A DNA stretch of 64,000 nt, taken from Taudactylus pleione (taxonomy: Eukaryota > Chordata > Amphibia > Anura > Myobatrachidae). Where the stretch lies: the NCBI GenBank assembly GCA_031769625.1, contig JAUIMM010000885.1, positions 2,995,001 through 3,059,000 on the forward strand. The letters run 5' to 3'. Every line of letters starts with the position of its first letter. Positions within the stretch are counted from its first letter, which is position 1. This document shows, one piece after another, positions 56,829-64,000 of the stretch. The notes under the pieces are model-generated. The model had not been told where the DNA came from. It ran no database searches and was given only the letters and a program-made list of their open reading frames with translations. The translations under genes and the position numbers were made by a program.

Positions 56829-57939
56829 ATGAGCCTTAAATAAAGCTCCTATTCTTTGCAACTTTATATAGTTAAATAAAGTGCCATTTACTCTGACACT
56901 TATCTCAAGTGGCCAAGTGGCAAAGACACTTAAAATACCATTAATCTAATGTTTTAGTCACAGACACAAGCAGAATCTCATTTTAGCACTAAGAGAAGTT
57001 ACAGCCATTAAACATCTCTCATCATTTAGACATCAATCGGAGACAGGGGGAAAAACATCCACCTCTTGATACAATAAATCTGGTGCAGCCAGTAGGTTCG
57101 GTCCCTTAGCATGCCAGTCTGTGTGTGCAAACAAAGCTGATGTACAGTAGAGTTTCTGTTAATAAATAGATGTTTTACGGTACATTGTAGCTTCTTGCCA
57201 AGAAAATCTCTTGTTTTACTTTCAGACATCAATCAGAGGAGAGCTTCTCACAAGACAAGGCTGCAGGAAAAATGCTGCTTTCTTAATTTTTTATGGCATT
57301 TAAACTTTTCTAGATTAGCATCGCTGCACAGCAGCAAGAGCAGGACAAAGTTTGCTTACTTTAGGAGGGTTTAATGATGCAATAAAACAGAAATCAAATG
57401 GATTGTACAAATTGCCCATGATCCTGACTGAGATGACGCAAAACATGTATAGTCTTCTATGTTCTTCGTGGAAACACAAATAAACATATTTCAAAGACAG
57501 CCTTGGAAAATGACGCGGTAAAAGTATCGTGTTCTGCGCACTTTCCTACTGACATATGTAAACTTTTGTAGCCGCTGTAAATAATTTGTGAGGGTTTCAT
57601 CAAGCATTTGGGTCCTCTGTATTTGAAGCAGAAATACTGCTGTATGCAAGATGTCAATTGGTTTTTATGGAACAGTAGTTGTGAAATGCATGTAAAGTGC
57701 AGTAAGTATAGAATATTTAATGTGACCAGACTTTACATCCAATACACTGTGAGAGAAATCCAGGTCATGTCATGAATATTAAATGCACATTATATATGAC
57801 ATAAGTAAGCAAAGTTTTGTTTTTTTACATTTAAAAGTAAACTATCTGGAATCTTTAACTTAAGTGAACAAAACACTATTATAAGAAGAAACGTTTATAT
57901 TTAGCAAAACCATGGAATTTGAATTGAAAACTACAGTAA
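56829..57939. other. Repeat-poor AT-rich DNA, no gene seen
   Basis: TTTAGACATCAATCGGAGACA at 57025 and TTTCAGACATCAATCAGAGGA at 57220 are a short direct repeat. No gene. Confidence 0.45.
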
Positions 57940-58523
57940 GGGCTCGATTAAGACCAGCTCGCTAGATGCGTTAGCACGCAGCGGAAGTATGCAAATCTGC
58001 GATCGCATGGCAAGGCATTAGCCCGCCCACTATGTCTTAGCGTGCGATCGCTGTGTGTATGCAGACGCCCACCAGCCTGTCTTAAGACGCCCACATTCCC
58101 ACGTCATATCCAGGATGTGTATGCAACCATCGGTAACATTGAGTACCATCGGAAGCGATCGCAGCACTTGTGGCTGACCATACCCTACCGCAAACACTGC
58201 GAGAGCTTCAGTGTGTAAAACAACCATGTGACATGTACTATGACGCTGCGTCTAAATTATACACACCTCTGAAATGGCGTTAAGATGCTCAAGCACGCCT
58301 GCGTTCGCACCACCACTCCCCTGTTTCCATCTACCATCTCCTGTCACCACCCACAAACGGCTTGTCCTGTCACTCAATCTAGCGAGCTGGCTATGCGCAG
58401 CAAGCAAACGCTTCCCAATCGCATGGACTAGTTTGCGCACTGCGATGCATACGTATGTGCAGATTGCAAACAAAGGCTGGCTGCGTGTGAACGCAGCCTA
58501 GCGAGCGGGTCTGAATTAGCCCC
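57940..58523 (-). mobile_element. GGGCCTGATTCAG-type MITE, TSD TAA, inverse relative of 4804-5404
   Basis: Left GGGCTCGATTAAGACCAGC, right CGGGTCTGAATTAGCCCC, with TAA on both sides (57937-57939, 58524-58526). Internal order (GCGATCGCATGGC, GCCCACTATGTCTTAG, CACCACCCACAAACGG, GAACGCAGCCTAGCGAGC) is the inverse of 4804-5404. Confidence 0.88.
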
Positions 58524-58620
58524 TAAATCCGCCATATTCGTTCTGGAGACAATTGCTGGGGAAAGATTGTTAATCGGACAGATCTCCGGAAATTTGTCTG
58601 AAGCTGCGACAAACGATTTA

Positions 58621-59479
58621 GGGCCTTATCCCAATAATCACGATAATGATAAATTTGCGTGGGTGTGAATTTATAACACTGTTCATCCGAATATGTCACT
58701 GATCATGTCTTTGTGCGCTCCCATATTTTGTGCACATCCTATGAAGCTGTATTTTTGCGAAAAATCTTCATGGTGTGAGCCGTGAAAAGTATAGGTGAAA
58801 ATGGGGAAATCTGACAGTACCCCAAAAAGTCAATCTAATATTGGGTGACATTATAGAAGTATATTAGTGGCCATAATCCAAGGGTTTGGGGTTCTTAAAT
58901 TGTGTCAAATGGCTGTTATATGCATTTTCCTCCTACAGTGAAAAAATTATAGAAAACAAATTTTTTTTTCGGCCAAGATAAATGCTGTAGTTAAACTAAG
59001 GGTACATTAAAATGGGTGTAAGTATATTTTTGTGTTTTTATAGGTTTTTTTTTTTAAATACACCTGTCACTTGAACCTGCAATGTTTAATACACCTTTCC
59101 CATTCATACAGCTCCCCCATATGCCTGTCCCACATCAATTAACTCATTTTCCTGCACTTTGCACTTTATCACTCTAAAAATGACATGTCATTATTGGCGA
59201 AAATAAGCTAATAAAAAAATTATTTTTGCCTGATTAGTCATTAAGGAGTGTGTCCCAGTGGTTCTGCACCAAATCCCAACATTTCTACTTTAAAATAGGT
59301 ATTTTCCCCAACTCATGACCTGCTCAGGAGGTGGTGATAACTAATTTGCGATAAATGCTATGGACAATTTGCACCAGCAAAAAGTTGCAGCTAATAGGAT
59401 TGTGCGATATGTCTAAATTCACACGATAAGCCGATTTTTTGTGAAAAAGGGGCTTATCATAGCTAATAGGATATGGCCC
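58621..59479. mobile_element. PIF/Harbinger-like MITE, TSD TTA
   Basis: Left GGGCCTTATCCCAATAATCA, right TGATAAGC..GCTAATAGGATATGGCCC, with TTA on both sides (58618-58620, 59480-59482). 859 bp, AT-rich, with inner arms TGTGAATTTAT and AAATTCACACGATAA. Non-coding. Confidence 0.8.
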
Positions 59480-59482
59480 TTA

Positions 59483-62342
59483 GACTGAAATATTCCGTAC
59501 AACATGATCCTGTCAAAAACTATAAACTTGGTTTTGAGTGAGATAAGGTTAGATACATTAAACAAGGAAATGCAACTTACCTGAGCTCCAACAATTCCTG
59601 CAAACTCCAATTGTCTGATCAGTTAGAAAGATAAGAGGATCCCCTGATTGGACTGCTAGATCCGCACGAGGATCAAAGAGGCACTGAGAAGAGATGTTTT
59701 CTTATTTAAAATGTCATTCCTAATCTGGATTGCTCGGTATGGATCTGAGAGTTGAGTCAACAAATTCATGAATTTGTCAAAAATTAAAGAATCACAAACT
59801 AATTGGAAAATGGTCAATGATTCACAAGAAATTCACCAAATATTTGTTATTGGTTGAAGAATCAGGAAGTCCATTTACATAGCAACATTCACAGCTCCAC
59901 CATTACTATCTTCCATTATTCCTCAGAGGACCTGGTTCTGTAGCAGTAAAGGTTCTGTGGGCGAGGATCAAGTTTCTCAACATCTTATTTCCTCAACTAG
60001 CACCAGTGCTAGACTGGCTGGATTGTTTTCCACTAAATCAAGGATGACCCAAACACAGAGTAATCATTCTATAGGGAAGCCAACCACAATTTAGCGCTCT
60101 TTTAGCCCACCTAGTGCCAGTGATACCCTAAAAACTTCTGGGTTCTTCCCATTCACCCTAGACTAGCAGAGGTGGCCTTGGGTTCCTCCTCAAGTAGCAA
60201 CTTTTCAAGGACAGTGGTCCCAGTATAATGGACATCATGGGAAAATGTTGATGTTGTTGGCTGCCCTATGAAAGGAACTCCCAAGCTCAATCATCTATGT
60301 TGTAATGAAAGGTCATTTTATGGAATGAAGGGTGAAAGGTGACACTCCAGGAGAACCTATCTTCTTCAGAGATCCCCAGAGCCCACTGGAAGTCCACAAC
60401 AGGGGAAAGTGAGGTCATGATGAATTTTGCACCCCCATGGAGACATCTTCATGTCTTCATACTATAGTGAAAACCTTCACAAAATGTCTTCCTTTTGGGC
60501 TGATTGTGTGACTGTCAATTGTTTAGCTGAACTGCTGATCACAGTAAACAGAACCGCTGAGGTCACATACGCCTCCACTCAGGTGTAAATGTGGTGTAAA
60601 TGGAAATTTGAGCTTCACAAAAACAGTTTGGCCAGGATTCTATCCTCATTGCCAAAGTACACACTATATTTTTGCTACACATATACCTCTACAATATGCA
60701 TAGAATACATACAATACAGTATAAAGTACAGTACACAAAGGCTTGTAAATGTCAAATGCACGTAACAATTGATCCACATGAATCGTAACAGAATATTTTC
60801 ATAATATCACCATTTAAATTTGTGTATCAGATCATGACACTTATCTATAGCTCTTTAAAAGGAATCGTGATATATAAGATCTGCATATTATATAAAAAAT
60901 AATCAAATATAACTCCTGGTTTCTGTCCATGGTGCTGAAAATCAGATCAGAAATGAATGGGCAATAATTTCATCCAATGCTATGACGATATTTCCTCAAT
61001 CCCTATATCCCCACAAAACATTACACACCTCATAATACTATATATTGCATTGTTATGGCTTATACTGTAGGTTGTCCTGAAATGACCCAGGCTGTAATGA
61101 CTAACTGCCCATTGTACTGTATGCTTCCTACCCACCTCCCACTACTCTCTCTCTATATAAGATGATCACAGAAATAGAGGACGATATTTACATCCACAGA
61201 GAGTCGGAATAGTGAGCAACTCCCGGTGCATTGCTCGCCCTATACACGGCAGTGAGTAGATCCGTTAGATAATGCTAGTGGATCCTAAACTGTCAGTTAT
61301 GTCATCACTTAATCTGCACATCACTTATACACAAACTACATGGGCTCATCAAAAGGCATTTGCAATGGCATTGTTATTGCTGGAGGAGGCATTTGAGACA
61401 GCATTGAGATTAAGATACAGGAGGAAGATATTCCTCCCATGCACATCGCACTTCCTGTGACTAATGCAGGTAATGTACACTGCAGCTGGCCAGGCTGTAG
61501 CAGATAACAAGGAGCAATAGCTGAAACTCAATTGAATATCAAATGTAAATACAATAATTGTTGTTACATAGGGGTGGGATTGTAGCCACCACAGGGGGCG
61601 CTACTGCTATTGTGCTTAGAGGTGGGTGGACTTGTCTGCCATGTTTGGACTCATTGCTACGCCAAACCCAGACGTATTCTTGTAAGCAGAAACGGGGTTC
61701 AGTGCATATGGAGTGAAGCCTCAATTAGGGGACCTTAGAAGGGGATTGACATGTACTGTATCCCCCCCCCCCCTCCAGAAAAAAACCTTTTGTAATAGGT
61801 CCTGGAAATGTTGCATTCCGCTCCTGCATCGGGGTCCTGTGAATATTCAGGTACTGTTTTGCAAAAGGAAAATTGTACTTTTCTGATTCATATACCTCAT
61901 GCTTCTCTACTGCAATTACTGGGACAAAAAGCAATGGGAGCTAAATAGATTTCGGGGAATATATCAGGGGTCCTGAAAATCACTCTGCACATAACAGTAA
62001 GTGAATAACATATTTTCTTCTTCTGTGTTTTTTTTTTTTTGATATTCAAATGAGCATTTAGAAATGAAAAATAGACCCTGCTGGTTCTTTAGTAATTAAA
62101 AAGAAGCTCAGAATAAAATGCTTTGTCCACCGTACACAATGAATGCTAAATACATTCAGTGACGCTACGGAGACAACTGTTGCTTCTTACCTGTGAGCTC
62201 TTTATAAGACATTTACTTCAGAGGGGATGTAATATTCAAAGATATAGGGGCTTATTCCAAGTCAAGCGTTTCTGAGACTGCTATGTTGTACTTATTTTCT
62301 TATGTTAATGTGACAATCGGTCAAAGGAAGTGCCAAATACCG
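59483..62342. other. Long stretch without recognised genes or repeats
   Basis: About 2.9 kb. A C run at 61763-61772 and T run at 62029-62040 are the only simple tracts. 59880-60480 has a less AT-rich, almost coding-like texture, but stops occur in all frames and no domain is recognisable. Confidence 0.45.
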
Positions 62343-63391
62343 TATGTGCCTCTGTATGTGCCTGTGTATGTGCCTGTGTATGTGCCTCTGTATGTGCCTC
62401 TGTATGTGCCTCTGTATGTGCCTCTGTATGTGCCTGTGTATGTGCCTGTGTATGTGCCTGTGTATGTGCCTGTGTATGTGCCTGTGTATGTGCCTCTGTA
62501 TGTGCCTCTGTATGTGCCTCTGTATGTGCCTGTGTATGTGCCTCTGTATGTGCCTGTGTATGTGCCTCTGTATGTGCCTGTGTATGTGCCTCTGTATGTG
62601 CCTCTGTATGTGCCTGTGTATGTGCCTCTGTATGTGCCTCTGTATGTGCCTGTGTATGTGCCTCTGTATGTGCCTGTGTATGTGCCTCTGTATGTGCCTC
62701 TGTATGTGCCTCTGTATGTGCCTCTGTATGTGCCTCTGTATGTGCCTCTGTATGTGCCTGTGTATGTGCCTGTGTATGTGCCTCTGTATGTGCCTGTGTA
62801 TGTGCCTCTGTATGTGCCTGTGTATGTGCCTCTGTATGTGCCTCTGTATGTGCCTGTGTATGTGCCTGTGTATGTGCCTCTGTATGTGCCTCTGTATGTG
62901 CCTCTGTATGTGCCTGTGTATGTGCCTGTGTATGTGCCTGTGTATGTGCCTGTGTATGTGCCTCTGTATGTGCCTGTGTATGTGCCTCTGTATGTGCCTG
63001 TGTATGTGCCTCTGTATGTGCCTCTGTATGTGCCTGTGTATGTGCCTGTGTATGTGCCTCTGTATGTGCCTCTGTATGTGCCTGTGTATGTGCCTCTGTA
63101 TGTGCCTGTGTATGTGCCTGTGTATGTGCCTGTGTATGTGCCTGTGTATGTGCCTCTGTATGTGCCTGTGTATGTGCCTCTGTATGTGCCTCTGTATGTG
63201 CCTGTGTATGTGCCTCTGTATGTGCCTCTGTATGTGCCTCTGTATGTGCCTGTGTATGTGCCTCTGTATGTGCCTGTGTATGTGCCTGTGTATGTGCCTG
63301 TGTATGTGCCTCTGTATGTGCCTCTGTATGTGCCTCTGTATGTGCCTGTGTATGTGCCTCTGTATGTGCCTGTGTATGTGCCTATACTGCC
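62343..63391 (+). repeat. 12-bp two-variant minisatellite, ~86 units
   Basis: Perfect 12-bp period, unit TATGTGCCTSTG where S is C or G. The array is essentially free of other changes for more than 1 kb. A 12-bp period keeps all frames open on both strands, so the 350-424-codon frames here (YVPLYVPV, CACVCASV, CLCM, GTYTGTYR repeats) are artefacts. Long runs of the C/G order recur 180 bp apart (about 62761-62900 and 62941-63080). Confidence 0.97.
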
Positions 63392-64000
63392 CATTGTTCT
63401 AGTGTCATCAGACAGAACCATCATCCTTAGTATCTGCATTTTCACCAGCCCTATGCATGACTCAGAATTTAATGGTGCTTTACACACACGTATAGGGAGG
63501 GGCTGTAGACTGCGCACCCTAATAGTGATGAAAGGTGCCATCATGCTGAAATTTTAAAGTAACATGCGAATGTGCGAATGGAGATGAAAGTGAAGTACTC
63601 ATTTCTGATGCGGGTGTCATTTCTGGTGCATTTGGGCGTGGGGCCCCCTGAGCTGTTCTGGCTGGACCTCTTCAGGGCATCACCACTTAATACACATAGT
63701 CACTTTGTATATCACCTTCATTTTGTTATTATTTATGCATTTTTTCACACATATTTTACCTTTATTACTATTTTAACACTTATTAGCTACTTTTACACAC
63801 CTGATACTTTATAACACGTCACCACTCTTTTTTTCGTATGATGCCCTGGGGAGGTCTTTGGCTGGTCTGACTTTTGGGGTGCCCTACGTCTCAGATGTGA
63901 ACCCCAGAGTGTTAGGGACCTGCTCAATGACGTGACCTGGATGCTGGTGGGCAGGCTTGTATCATTGGCCACTGATATGTTAACTACCTCTGAAATTATA
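63392..64000. other. Unique DNA to window end, no gene seen
   Basis: The 80-codon plus frame at 63572 has no recognisable domain. Confidence 0.4.

Noticed and set aside
62283..63557. Open frames of 350-424 codons on both strands (YVPLYVPV-, CACVCASV-, CLCM- and GTYTGTYR-type repeats)
   Set aside because: A 12-bp tandem repeat without stop codons keeps every phase open. Several frames on both strands are equally long, there is no codon bias, and no flanking gene structure exists.

Overview
The window reads as vertebrate intergenic DNA from a large, transposon-rich genome. I found no intact host gene, no rRNA or tRNA gene and no CRISPR array. A frog is the most likely source (inference): dense miniature inverted-repeat elements (MITEs) of PIF/Harbinger and hAT type, a vertebrate-type Tc1 fragment, LINE 3' tails ending in ATT/AAT microsatellites, long AT-rich unique stretches and no compact gene structure. 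No marker gene confirms the species.

Layout. 1-6.5 kb: unique DNA with three or four MITEs. 6.5-9.2 kb: a 34-bp minisatellite split by an inserted repeat. 9.7-21.2 kb: a MITE thicket with several nested insertions, a Tigger/MER2-like element, an L1 fragment and three GC-rich 'chain of hairpins' MITEs. 21.2-22.5 kb: quiet AT-rich DNA. 22.5-33.6 kb: more MITEs, a 250-bp homopurine tract, two TTAGGG-like tracts, a decayed Ty1/copia pol on the minus strand, a Tc1 fragment, and copies of the MITEs seen at 16-18 kb. 34.0-54.3 kb: the main coding remnants. 55.4-59.5 kb: another TTAGGG-like tract and three MITEs. 62.3-63.4 kb: a two-variant 12-bp minisatellite.

The centrepiece is a hAT transposon family present twice in the same orientation (34823-41301 and 49160-54289), with a related deleted element between them in the opposite orientation (44380-47786). 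The two full copies encode, on the minus strand, a transposase of about 1,040 codons: a low-complexity basic/acidic N-terminus, a BED zinc finger, an RNase-H-like core with the hAT D, D, CxxH and E motifs, and an acidic tail. Copy 1 is broken by only two TAG codons and has lost one zinc ligand. Copy 2 has four lesions, one of which turns the catalytic glutamate codon into a stop. Between the upstream terminus and the start codon each copy holds a ~159-bp minisatellite, about 14 units in copy 1 and about 5 in copy 2. The middle element carries unrelated short tandem arrays in the same relative position. Short elements at 15.9, 33.2 and 48.0 kb share the TAGnGnTG-type ends and a GATCCAAAACCAAAA-like subterminal motif, so they are plausible non-autonomous partners.

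A second system is a set of about twelve 490-640-bp MITEs that share little more than the terminus GGGCCTGATTCAG and a 3-bp target duplication, yet have several different interiors. Some interiors are almost entirely consecutive perfect or near-perfect palindromes, and many carry GCGCATGCGC (NRF-1-like) sites. They make up roughly a tenth of the window.
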